Assembly: GCA_944472155.2 (NCBI GenBank)
Contig: OX235271.1
Span: 80,336,256 to 80,400,255, forward strand
Reading direction: 5' to 3'
DNA: 64,000 bases
Origin: Trichobilharzia szidati
Lineage: Eukaryota > Platyhelminthes > Trematoda > Strigeidida > Schistosomatidae
Part shown: piece by piece, positions 1-10,800 of the stretch
Position numbering within the stretch: the stretch's first letter is position 1
Layout: every line of letters begins with the position of its first letter
Notes under the pieces: generated by a model
Databases searched by the model: none
Seen by the model: the letters and a program-made list of their open reading frames with translations, nothing else
What the model was told of the DNA's origin: nothing
Program-made: the position numbers and the translations under genes

Positions 1-1145
1 AATCATTTAATAAAAACACCCCTACACCAAATACACTGTACATTTATATTTAAAAGTATTAATCATAATGTAGATTCTTCTATACGCCTATTAAATATAA
101 TAGCACACTATAGATCTGGCAGCACCAACTTGTGGTTTAAGGACTGAGAGCGAATTGCCTGATTACTTGGAATCGATGGTTTCAGACCGTTGATGATATG
201 GTTCAAAATCTTTCACAGTCGTACAATTGTAATTATACGTTATGATTTTTCAGATTCTGAAATTCCTGAATAATTCTCATCTAATAATTCCTTGTCCTGT
301 ACATCTTCATCATGATTATATGTGTACTTTACTGAAATGCGGCAATATAAACTTTTCTTCATTTTGTGAAATCTGCTACACTGATGTATCAATTAGTTGA
401 TGAAAAGTGTAAATAGAATATTAATACTGATCAGTAATAATGATCATCTCACTTAATGCTGTAACTATCATGATAGTAATGGAATTCGTAGTTTTATTAT
501 TTCTGTTACTTCAACACGCAACAACATCATATGACCGATCGCTTGGCTACTGTTCTCATACTTAAAATTTTTGTATCTTCGATGACACAGAAGATGGACT
601 GGGAAGGTAAAGATTTACATGTTTTTTTTAGTGTGAAAAGCAATGTAACTAGAAATAAAAGCCGATTATATAGTTAATTTAAAACAGCCAGCCAATAAAA
701 TCCTAGTTTATGGAGCAACTATAAAATAATCAATACTAGTCTCGTGATACCATGAAGTGACCTTGAAAAAACGAATCAGATCGCTGGCCTTTTAAAAATG
801 AATTTAAGTTCAGAAACTGGTTTCATACACAAAATAACAACACCTTTGAGAAGAAACTAGGACATATTTTTGTTTCTGTGTTACCTTGAGCGTGATATAT
901 GTTCATTATAGTTAACAGTTTAGAACATAAAATCTATATTCTGATTGGTTGGCATGTGGAAATTATGATCCACCATCTTGACCTTCAATCTCTTTTAAGG
1001 TCAACTGTCTGGTTTACTAGTCACATGAGAATGAATGACTCAGAGTAAGTCACATCTGGGATTAATACTTACTTAAGGCCTATTCAGATATCCCCAAAGT
1101 GTACTGTTTTAAAACAGTTAGTCCCTTTTTATAAATTTTGATAGC
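1..1145. other. No gene seen
   Basis: AT-rich sequence without a convincing exon on either strand. If the EFHC gene continues leftward, as its last visible donor suggests, this is probably intron 9 of that gene. Confidence 0.4.
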
Positions 1146-1671
1146 ATTATTGGAAGACGGAGATTATCTGAAAAGCTATGTGATGTATTTGCGCTGTACA
1201 TTTCGAACAATCTGATCACACATTTACTTGTCAAGTCAATATATATGGAAAAGTTAAACAAAGTGACAAAAAAAAGAATTAAGAATAATTAACACAAACG
1301 TTTGGTAATCCAATCAAATAAGGATTACCAAGGTAGGTTAAGAGTAATAACAAACTGTTTTTGAATACACAAGGGGGGCTTAAGTTTATGAACGGCTATA
1401 GCCTCAGCGTATTTCAGTAAACGTCCTTGACCGTTTTTATAGATGACCTTAAAGGCTGAGTTAACATCAACCTTATGGTTCATCTCGATTAGGTGTTTAG
1501 CTATAGACGAAGTTGGTAGTCTGACATCTGCATCTATTGGCTTGTCACAATTCATCTGTTTTTCTAACCATTTTGGGATATGCTCTCCCACCCTCACGTG
1601 ATCAGATTGTTCGAAATGCAGAGCGCAAATACATCACATTTTTCAGATAATCTCCGTCTTCTAATAATGTA
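1146..1671 (-). mobile_element. PLE-A copy 1: truncated Penelope-like GIY-YIG end with inverted tail
   Basis: On the minus strand, 1597 to 1325 encodes the last 90 residues of a Penelope-like GIY-YIG endonuclease domain (VGEHIPKWL ... [17 protein letters not shown]), followed by its 3' tail down to about 1146. The frame is open, but the catalytic GIY-YIG start is missing. Upstream the element switches abruptly at about 1598 into an inverted copy of its own tail (1598-1671 is the reverse complement of 1146-1220). The same protein end recurs at 24948-25053. It is a dead fragment. Confidence 0.75.
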
Positions 1672-1824
1672 CCGTTTTACTTCATTTAAGGTTCAACCTG
1701 ACCTCTAATAACATAAGACTTGATGAAAAGTATAGCAATTACTTTAGAGTGAAATTAATTTGAACTGATTTAGTCAAGCCTCATCAAAACACTTAGATAG
1801 AAAAAGTAAATAAAAATGGAACAT

Positions 1825-1955
1825 TCAAGTGTTGGTTTGTAGGGATTAGATTGGTTACAGGATTTTCATCATGACCTGACATTAGTTGGAGAACCATTGG
1901 AAAACCTGGGAGTACTGGACAGCTGTTTCGTTCTAGTTTGGGACTCTTCATCGGA
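1825..1955 (-). repeat. SINE-B fragment (3' part with hammerhead-like module)
   Basis: Minus-strand 3' half of the repeat: decayed hammerhead-like stretch, the ACAGCTGTCCAGTACTCCC motif, then the tail ending near a CAAACCAACACTTG-like end. The tRNA-like head is missing. Confidence 0.65.
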
Positions 1956-1956
1956 T

Positions 1957-2024
1957 ATTAGGGTTGGTTAGGGATAGATTAGGGTTTTGCTAAGAGAAGA
2001 TTAGCGGTAGGGCTGAGTTAGGGG
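1957..2024 (+). repeat. Degenerate TTAGGG-like tract
   Basis: Several TTAGGG or near-TTAGGG units spaced irregularly (for example 1959-1964 and 1978-1985). TTAGGG is the schistosome telomere repeat. Here it is interstitial and decayed. Confidence 0.4.
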
Positions 2025-2744
2025 ACTGAATTTACCTTTTAAAACGACCGCTTTTTCCAAGGTTGTTAGTGTGTTCGGGCCCCTTGAACTTTACCCTCTG
2101 GATATTCACTTAGATATTGACAAAATAAGTGATAACTGAGATGTGAACATCAGTGGGATATGAAGAGTTGATGTGCTGATGATTAACACGATGCTATACT
2201 GACTACGATACTTTAACTGTTAATCAGGTATTCATTTCACAGTAATCACCAAGACCTTTCAACCGGCTGTTAAATGGGGGAGTAATATGTAACTACCTAT
2301 TCAGCGGGGAGTATTCTCATCGCAGTCGGGATCATATTGAACTAAACAGTGACAGCACGTTGTTAGTGGTTGGCAAGACCACTTGAACCAATCTTTAAGA
2401 GGCAGACTAACACTGAAGTAACTGTTACTTTAGAAATTTCTCGAAAGAGAAGTCTACTCTTTCATTATCTTGTTGGCAAAATATCAGGGAAGATTTATGG
2501 TGTTTTCCTAACTTTTACATCTGATTACACACACCTCTGCACTGGCTTCACTAACTTCACTAAGTATTTTCAATAAACTGATCAGGTTTACTGTTAAATA
2601 TTCCCTTTTGTGAAACCACACCTTAGGGAATATGAAAGGATTTTAAAAGTGTTGCTCAAAAAAGATGCTACATAAAAGGCTGGGGGACTAGATGCAAGAG
2701 ATTAATTATTTAGATAATGGGGTTTTGTATGGATCTGAATGTAG

Positions 2745-3062
2745 ATTCCGTCACGAATCAACATACGTCAGAGATCACTGGAAACCATGGAGCACTGGAC
2801 AGCTGTTTCGTCCTAGTTTCGGACTCTTCATCGCCACACACCCACGACTTCAATGCGTAATGAACTCGGAACCTTAATGCTGAATGGTCAGCCAGCTGGT
2901 CATGGTTCTAATTCCTGGTGAGGTCTGAGTATGCACTACTGAAGAGTCCCAAACCAGGACAAAACAGCTGTCTATGGCACCTTGGTTTCTTATGTCCTCT
3001 AACGTATGGTGGTTCGTGAGGAAACCTATATTAATTATCATCTTGTGTCCAATCAAAGTATC
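2745..3062. repeat. Inverted pair of SINE-B copies
   Basis: A minus copy (about 2745-2880) and a plus copy (about 2890-3062) lie head to head. Both carry the decayed hammerhead-like module (GGACTCTTCATC on one side, GAAGAGTCCCAAACCAGGAC on the other). Transcripts across both could fold back on themselves. Confidence 0.6.
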
Positions 3063-3387
3063 CACTACAATCAAACAGGCCAATCACAAGCCTGAATAGT
3101 CAAGTGTTCACATGTCTGACTACAACACTGCATGAACTAGGCTTCGTCCAGAGAAGGGAAATGAGTTATGGCAAAGTTAAACTTTAAGCACCACTAACTA
3201 CCAATTGGCGAATAACCTTGAAAGTACCAATCACGTGAAGGAGGCATTTTTGTGCATGGAACACGTATATTTATGAAAAAAGTGCATAAAAACTGTATAC
3301 AAGTGTTGCAGAAGATACCTTTGTCTCACATTCGATAGAAATAGCTCTGTTTTAGGTTGGAGTATCAACAGAGTATATGTCCATTAT

Positions 3388-3535
3388 GGGCAAAATTTAT
3401 TTTGATAAAGTCTCATGGTGTTATGCAGTAACATTTACTGGTCAATAAACTGTGGTCGAAACATCATCAGTAAATATTACTACTGTATAACACTGTGAGA
3501 CTTTATCAGAATAAATTCTACCCACAATGGTATTA
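3388..3535. repeat. Imperfect palindrome inside MITE-like element 1
   Basis: A left arm (GATAAAGTCTCATGGTGTTA region, from 3388) is repeated inverted on the right (CACTGTGAGACTTTATC region, to 3535), with about 60-nt arms. A single arm of the same repeat occurs at 63575-63650, so this is a dispersed sequence that was duplicated inverted. Confidence 0.6.
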
Positions 3536-3611
3536 TACTCTACCACAATGCACAAGTTCTACTCTTATATCAACAGAGTAATTTAACCACATTTTATACA
3601 CGTAATTATTT

Positions 3612-3800
3612 GGGTCTTCTAACCCTAACAACAACCCTAATCTTTCCTAAAACTAGCCCTAACGTGAAAATATGCCTAAATAACTCTAATCTAACTTGAA
3701 CTAACCTTAATGTCACCTTTAGTAGGTTAACCTAACCTTAACTTGTCCTTGGCATAAACCGCAACTTAATCTTTTGCAAACCTAAGCTGAAACTTACCAG
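3612..3800 (-). repeat. Degenerate telomere-like tract (CCCTAA orientation)
   Basis: Repeated CCTAA and CCCTAA words such as AACCCTAACAACAACCCTAA at 3620-3639, fading to variants. It sits inside MITE-like element 1; the partner tract in element 2 reads TTAGGG. Confidence 0.6.
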
Positions 3801-3959
3801 ATATCCCATTTAATAATCTAACACTTCGGTGAGCATATTTTATTGATGATGACAACATTATTTGCCAGGTTTCACTAATTTGCTCAGTGAGTGCTTCAAG
3901 GTCGTCGGTGCGGTTGCAACTCACTGGTAGTTAGTGGTGCTTAAAGTTTGACTTGGCGT

Positions 3960-4985
3960 AGTTACTTCAAAATTATGGATTAGTCTCGCTGACGATTGAG
4001 TCCAAACTTGTAACATTGTAACAATAGAAGGCAAGACACGAAAACCAAGGTATGTTTCTCATTGATAAAACCGCTGTTTATATATCTACAGTTTATATTC
4101 TTTAACCAATCAATCACCGAGCTTGTGATTTCGGTTTACATTAAACGACATTAAGTAGAATGTTCAAATATAAATAGTATTCTTTTATTAATGCAGTATA
4201 TAACCGTGGGAAATGTGTTCTGAGTCTAACATCAAATAGAATGTTCAAATATATACACCGTATTCTGTTGTTAATACCGTATTGAACTGTGGGAACATGT
4301 GCGTGAATAACATTCCGTTGATACACATTGTCTGTATCACACCACCACAACATTAAACGAACATTTTATTTTTATCGAGTGATTCTTGATACACAAGTGG
4401 AAATCTTGACCAATTTATGGTATAATTCAATCGAGTACTCTCTAATTTAATAATGACAGCATGTACAGCTACTTGACTTAATCAATAGTGTGCTAGGCTG
4501 GTAAACTGAAGTTCTACCCACTCTTATTTTAACTTTCATCATATCAAATACAGTCTGTTAAACTGAGACTCTTTTTAAGATTATTCGATGATAGAAAAAC
4601 ACTTAATGCATATTTATTAAAAAGTATCACATTTCTCTTAGTCGAAATGTTATAAGAGAAGATAGATAGACTGGATTAGATTAATTTACCTAAATCACAG
4701 TTGTTGCATTCACTGTCCTTCATTTTAAACATACGCTTATTGACTTAACAGTGTCAATACCACTTCGATTGAATTTTTAACTATATATTAGAATTTACTT
4801 GTTGATTGTATTCAAGTCTGAGTTATCTTTGTTTCCACACATATATGATGTTTCTGCAAATATGCCCTTACTTAATTCCATGGGAGTCCTCTAAATAAAA
4901 CATTAACTTTGTGCTGTTTCATGCATATAATTAAACTTATCAGAGTCTTTAAGGACACGTTAAATCAGCATTTTTTAAGGTAGAC
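3960..4985. other. No gene seen
   Basis: AT-rich DNA. A short direct repeat is visible (TAGAATGTTCAAATAT at 4157 and 4239), giving a roughly 80-bp tandem duplication at 4141-4300. No exon or RNA gene is recognised. Confidence 0.35.
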
Positions 4986-4996
4986 CCGATCTTGGA

Positions 4997-5290
4997 TTGA
5001 CATCATTTAGAGAACCTTCAAAAAGCAGCTATTATTATGAGTATTATTCGCTTGGGTTCCAAGTGGAACATCAGGCTTCAAAAACACATCCCCATTTCAC
5101 TCTGTTCCTTGCTGTCTTCTTCAGCTGTCTCCTCCGTGTTACCCTCAGAAGTTTAACTCTTTGTCTCCCATTAGTGTTCCACTTGAAGGCCTGGCAAGTG
5201 ATGTCACTCAACGGTGGTTTCGGCGTATACGCGATCCTTCTCTTTGCTTCCCTATGCGTCTTAGTTGATCAGGGGTTTCTTGATTGATTC
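4997..5290 (-). mobile_element. RTE-like retrotransposon 3' end, part 1 (split by MITE)
   Basis: Minus-strand relic matching the C-terminal and 3'UTR region of the RTE-like copies at 52660-53502 and 58745-59330, including the antisense 'gttccacttg' and 'gatgtcactc' landmarks. It is heavily mutated. The rest of the same copy resumes at 5886, with MITE-like element 2 inserted between. Confidence 0.6.
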
Positions 5291-5885
5291 GGGCTCAGTT
5301 AAACTTTAAGCACCAGTAAGTACCAGTGGAGTACGACTGTCCCAATGACCTTGAAAAACCCAGTGAGCAGGTTAGTGAAACACGGTAAATACTAATCTAA
5401 ATCTAATGATGAATAAAATATGCCTAATGAAGTGTTATGTTAGTAAATGGCATATCTGGTAAGTTTCAAGTTAGGTTTGGAAAAGACTAAGGTTTAGGCC
5501 AAGGACAGATTAAGGTCAGGTTAACCTAATGAGGGCGACATTAGGGTTGGTTCGAATTAGATTAGGGTTAGTTTTGGGGCTAATTTCACATTCACGTTAC
5601 TTTAAGGAAAGATTAGGGTTATTGTTAGGGTTAAAACACCTAGATAATTACATGCATAGAATGTCGTTGCATTATTCTGTTGATACGCCAATCCAAAACT
5701 CAGAGTTATTAATGTTACCCATCAAGAAAAGTTAACCTTTGTAACAATTGCATGCCTTTTAATTCATTATTTTCATCAGTATATGTATTTCATACTCAAA
5801 AAAATCGCCTTTATCATCCGGTTGTTACGTTCAAGGTCATTTCTGCGTTGGTACCTGGTGGTGCTTAAAGTTTAACTTTGCCTTA
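5291..5885. mobile_element. MITE-like element 2, inserted in an RTE relic
   Basis: Terminal inverted repeats: left GTTAAACTTTAAGCACCAG from about 5298, right TGGTGCTTAAAGTTTAAC to about 5876. ATTCG flanks both sides (5286-5290 and 5886-5890); an 8-bp reading TTGATTCG/TTAATTCG has one mismatch. Removing the element rejoins RTE sequence that is continuous in the copy near 59030-59060. The interior includes TTAGGG-like units at 5545-5632. No transposase is encoded. Confidence 0.75.
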
Positions 5886-6115
5886 ATTCGTTCCCAGAGT
5901 TCCTTGTTGCTAATTCTTTCTGACCATTTGATCTTCAATATGGAGAGAAGGTATAGATTGATAAAAATCTTCTGCAGTCTGTTGGAAATACTTTTCGTGA
6001 AGCTCCAAGTCTCTGTAGCAATATAGAAGCAGTGACTTGATATTAGTGTTTAAATTCCGAATTTTTATTTTTATACTGAGTGCAGTAGATTTCCACATTG
6101 ATTTCAGATTATTGA
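5886..6115 (-). mobile_element. RTE-like retrotransposon, part 2
   Basis: Minus-strand translation over 6098-5910 keeps the reverse-transcriptase C-terminal pattern (IKIRNLNTNIKSLLLY, then LHIEDQM), typical of the RTE C-terminal region. Frame breaks show it is dead. Confidence 0.6.
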
Positions 6116-6182
6116 AAGTCCATTTTGCTTTTTCGATTCTGAAAAGCAGCTATGGTATGTGGTCATAAGTAGGATATAGTAT

Positions 6183-6522
6183 TGTGGTGAGACCTGGCTG
6201 CCAACCAAAATTGGTAGACAGTAATTTACTTCAGTGTTTATGTCCCCAATACTGGTCATGAGAAAAATATGAACAAAGACTAACTCAACAACCAATCACA
6301 GCACACTTTGCGTAGGCGGATACAATTAGCAGATAGATGATCGGACATTCAAGAAACAGCCACAAAGAGATGAAAGATTAACGTTCAGTAAGAAACAACC
6401 AATCAGAAAACAGTGTTTGTCTGCTAACAATAATCTATAATAATGTACATGAAAATGTATAAATATCTGTTGATCTCCTTAATGGACGATCTGTTGCCTG
6501 ACCCTTGTCTTCTGTTCTTACA
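6183..6522 (+). mobile_element. LTR-A solo LTR
   Basis: It starts TGTGGTGAGA and ends GTTCTTACA, with exact 4-bp duplication GTAT at 6179-6182 and 6523-6526. Inside are a TATAAATAT-like box and a polyadenylation-like region before the end. No second LTR or gag-pol is adjacent, so this is a solo LTR, most likely of Ty3/gypsy type. Confidence 0.8.
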
Positions 6523-6526
6523 GTAT

Positions 6527-7060
6527 GACTTCTTCCTTAAAAGTAGTAATAAAGCTCTCTGGAAGAAATGAAGGATAGATGGTTGTAATGCTGAGGGAAA
6601 TCAAACAACTGATGGTGATTGAAAAGGTGTTAAGATTCTTTGCATTCAGTTCATACTTTGTGTACATAGGACTGTAGCTGCCTTTTCCCGTTTTAATTCT
6701 ATAATGGAAGCTCCGAACTCCAGGAGTTTCTGTTTACGAACTCACCAACGACAGGGCTGATGTATACTGTATTCCTTGGCGCAAGCAAGTTAATTATTCA
6801 CCTTATGAGTTAAAATCTAATGGCTTGTGAGAACTAATTGCTGTCAATTTTCAACATAGTTTGGCAACCACTCAGTGTTATTTCATAATAATCTGTCATT
6901 ATAAAAGATCCCCGATAGGGTTTAGGGGCACACACAAATGAACAACCATAGACTGAAGACCAATACCTGTACACTGGCATTTTGACTCTCTGTTTAATAT
7001 CACACTTATACAGTAATCAACTGTAAAATATAAATCAAGGCCTTATAAAATCAATATTTC
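6527..7060. other. No gene seen
   Basis: No exon, repeat family member or RNA gene recognised in this AT-rich stretch. Confidence 0.35.
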
Positions 7061-7064
7061 ATTG

Positions 7065-7426
7065 CTTGGAGGATTTCTTCATGAACTGACATCAGTTGGA
7101 GAACCATTAGAAAACCTGCAGGGAGTAGTGGACGTCCAGCTGTTTCGTCCTAGTTTGGGACTCTTTATCAGTACGCATCCACCGCTAGGGTTCGAACTCA
7201 GGACCTTCTGGTTACAAGCCTAGCGAGCTCATAGACCATTAAGCCACTGGGACCCAATCCAATGGCCCACGAATTCTAACCTCTCCCGATTCACAACATA
7301 GCAATACCACTTCGCAATGTCTTCTTCGATGAGCAACTGTCCTCACCTCACTGATTTCAACTCATGTTGAAATCCTCCAACCAATCAAACAAAAATCCCT
7401 ACAAAACCAATACTTGAAGATCCAAA
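7065..7426 (-). repeat. SINE-B copy (minus) with inverted tail fragment
   Basis: Minus strand: upstream part, tRNA-like head with B box (GGTTCGAACCC-like, seen inverted near 7190), decayed hammerhead module and tail. At about 7352 it switches to a plus-oriented tail fragment ending CAATACTTGAAGAT. It lies downstream of the last visible EFHC exon. Confidence 0.65.
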
Positions 7427-7550
7427 AGCAATCAGCTGAAACATCAGACATAATATTAAACTTCTTGTAGTATTTTACTAAAATAGATTATGAATAACAG
7501 GAAAAAGTCGATAAAAAGTATTTTAAAAATAGAAAAAAAACTTTACTTAC

Positions 7551-7826
7551 TCTCGTCTAAATTCAAGATTACATCCTTTACTCATTTTAGATTTCATTTG
7601 TTGTTTTGCCTTCTCTTGAATTTCTTTTTCTGTTAAACGTGCTCTCAAGCAAGTGATCAATTCATCAGGAAATTGATCACGATTTGCTTCAAGAAATTTA
7701 ACAACATATTCATCAGCATCTGTTATAATGAAACGTGTACCGAACACGTCAATTTTTGAACCTAAAGAAAAATCTGCTGGACCATAGTACACTGGATTGT
7801 CGATTGTACTACCAGGTTTAGCAACT
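7551..7826 (-). CDS. EFHC1/EFHC2-like: EFHC exon 9 (end of DM10 domain 3)
   Basis: Encodes residues 476-567, beginning [19 protein letters not shown], with [15 protein letters not shown] closing the third DM10 domain and a charged helical tail. Its first base completes the Arg codon begun in exon 8. It ends CGAGA before donor GTAAGTAAAG; unspliced reading would stop one codon later. Confidence 0.92.
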
Positions 7827-10800
7827 CTGTTTTTTTTTGGGGGGGGGGGTAAAATTGAAAACAGAGGGAAAAAAGGCGAAAAGAATGGTATGGATTAATG
7901 TAGAATAAGCAAAATTGAAGGGATTAAATTATCAAGGTCAAGTTTAAGATGCTACATTCAGATATGGTATTACATATAAGTAAAAAAGGATTATGATTCC
8001 AAATACTTTGATTGATTGAGTCTAGTCCTTCGTTTGGTGGACACTGAATCCTATAATTCAGGGCTGTAATATGGTCACCATGCTAGGTGACTCGCCATTA
8101 TGGTGCACTCTAAAATACTGTTAGATATTTGGAGGCAATTGGAAGGAAGGTTTCGTGCTTGTTGGCGCTCCTCAGCAAGGAATATATGCAATCTCTGAAG
8201 GAATTCTTGTTCCTCCTGAGATTCAAAACCCAGTCACGTAGTGCTGCAGTCAGAGACGTCACCGCTTAGCTATTCGGGTTCGCAACTTGCCTCCTGTGGG
8301 AATGTATTGGGAGCCTAGGTCCAAGGTTTCCTGCTGATCGCATTCAACAGTCTAATGATCCAAATACAATAAACAAAAATGTTTGGTGGTAAGAACCTGG
8401 ATGATAACAAAGAGTGAACATATATTTGACCAACTGTCAAAAAACTACCTGAGTTGTTTCCTAAAGAGTTGCTTAACAGGGATTCTTATCATCCCTGGAA
8501 TACCAGTGAAAACACGGACACCTGGTTGCCTGATTCAAATCAATATTCAGTGATTTCATAGATTGGTCTATTCATCACTTATACTTAACTAATCCGCTTC
8601 TATTTCATATAGCATTTCTTGTTACTTCAGGCAGTGGAACGGAATGCGTAACACATGTCCTTGCCACATCAGTTACTGGGTCTTCATAACTTCAATGACT
8701 AACCTTCCCCCCCCCCCATTCCTAACACTTCACACTTAACTGTATCATTAACGACAATACTACAGCAATACTAGTGCACACATTCATCGTTATCGTTTTA
8801 GGTTAAACATTTAATTCATAGTAATGCCAATGTCAATTAAATAATTAGTTCTATAGAATCTGATTACTAATCGTTTCATGATTTCATTAGTAACTCGCTT
8901 TTTATTCTTTTGCATTCCAAATGGAAAACTGGGCTTCAAGCTTTAAGTTTTGTAGTCTCAGCAGAGATGGTGATTTTGTTTTTAGGGGTATGGGTGGCTA
9001 GCTGCTTGACCATACTCCTTTCTTTTCCAGGCTTATGATCACAGCTAGTCATCTGGGAGAGTAAATCAGCTGGGAATCGAACGAGGACCACTTACGTGGT
9101 TGATGTGCATTCTACCGCTGAGCCATCGAGGAACTGACATTCAAATATTATGAATGTATTTGTAGTAAGTGTTTATGCGAAATCCTGAGTTTAAATTATT
9201 AGTATTATTTCAAACATAAGTGTGGTCTGTGATCACACAAATTATTGAGATCTTTTATTCGCACTTTTACAAACTATAACCGCTAAGTGTAGCGTCTTTA
9301 TTTTGTAGTTAGATGTTTTTTTATGTAGACAAAACTGTGTCCCATAATGCTGACAGTTGTGTGACGTCATTTTTGTTCTGTTTGTTAAGAGTCACGTGTA
9401 TGAACAGGGATCCTACTCTTAATCTTTCCTTCTATTTCTTCATATTGAACCCCGGTGGGTGTGTATTGCTGAAAAGTCCCAAACTAGGACGAAAAAGCTG
9501 TCCAGGGTTTCCAGTGGTTCTTATGATGAAATCCCCCATCGAATCAAACAAAATCCCTAAAAAACTAATACTTGAAAATTAATAACTTATGACAATTCAG
9601 TTTCATCTTAGGCGACCTCAGAATCTAATGTACATAGTTTATTTTGGCATTTATTACGGGATATTTTGTATACTACTTCATTTTTGTCTAGTGTTCTTCA
9701 TTGAATCTTTGAAGTGGTTTTGTTTGTTACTAATCTGATTCATTTGTTTATTGAATTGCTGCTTCTAATGTACCTTTCTTATTACATATAGCAATACTAC
9801 AGTTTTTTTTATAATAATCCTTGTCATTATTCATCAGTTTCTGCTTTATAGGTGTTATGAAAGGTGATTTTTGTGGAACATTTTGAATCGAATGTCCATT
9901 TCTTTTCGATGGTTGCTTTAGAATATATTTTCTCTTAGCCTACATATTCTGCTTGTTATTATAATCCCTTTTCTAACAGTAATTAGATCACCTGAAAAAT
10001 GATTTAAAAATTCTGTTTATTCGATATGACCAACTTATTCTCTACATATCGTAACCAACACCATGAATACATAGACTTTTATTGGTGAGATATTATGGCT
10101 ATTCCTTTATAAGATAGAACAGTAGTTCTGGTGTGTGCTACTGACAAGATTTGTAAGTAGTATTGTGGTGAGAGCTGGCTGCTAGTCAAATTGGTAGACA
10201 GTAATTTACGTCAATGTTTATGTCCCAAATATTGGTCATGAGAAAAATTAGAACAAAGACTGATTCAACAACCAATCACAGCAGACTTTGCGTAGGCGGA
10301 TACAATTTGCAGATAGATAATCTGAACTTCAATAAACAGCCACAAAGAGAAGCCATCAATCAGAAAACTGTGTTTTCTGCTAACAATAATCTGTTGTAAT
10401 GTACATGAAAATCTATAAATATGTGTTGATTTCCGTCATAAACGATCTGTTGCCTGGCCCTTGTCTACTGTTGTTGCAGTATGTGGATGGGGATGAGGAA
10501 AAAATGGTCACAATTGAAACCAACATTTTAAGTCCCTCAAATGTGGATATAGTTTACGTTCTGTATATGAAATGATCTGATTGAACAGCTTTACGTCTTA
10601 CTGTTTAACCTTGGACCAATCTCCAACTAATCAGAACAATCTGTCGTCCTCTAACCTATCCAAATCTTAGTATCGCTAGAAAATGCATGAATATGATTCG
10701 TTTTTGCTGAGTGGGGCTTCATTACCACTTCTCTTATCTTCTGCCGTTACAATATTAATCTATCAGCGAATAAAGTAATCTTATGTGCGTCGGTGGCATA

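Larger units (their letters stand above)
3169..3958. mobile_element. MITE-like element 1 with ~35-bp terminal inverted repeats
   Basis: The left end reads GGCAAAGTTAAACTTTAAGC and continues CACCACTAACTACCA. The right end near 3925-3958 is its inverted near-copy (GGTAGTTAGTGGTGCTTAAA then GTTTGACTTGGC). AGTTA lies just outside both ends and may be a target duplication. There is no transposase frame inside. The interior holds a nested palindrome and a degenerate telomere-like tract. A second element with the same termini is at 5291-5885. Confidence 0.7.

Noticed and set aside
1325..1597. 90-residue open frame as a host gene
   Set aside because: It is the end of a Penelope-like GIY-YIG protein, repeated at 24948-25053, with element tail around it.
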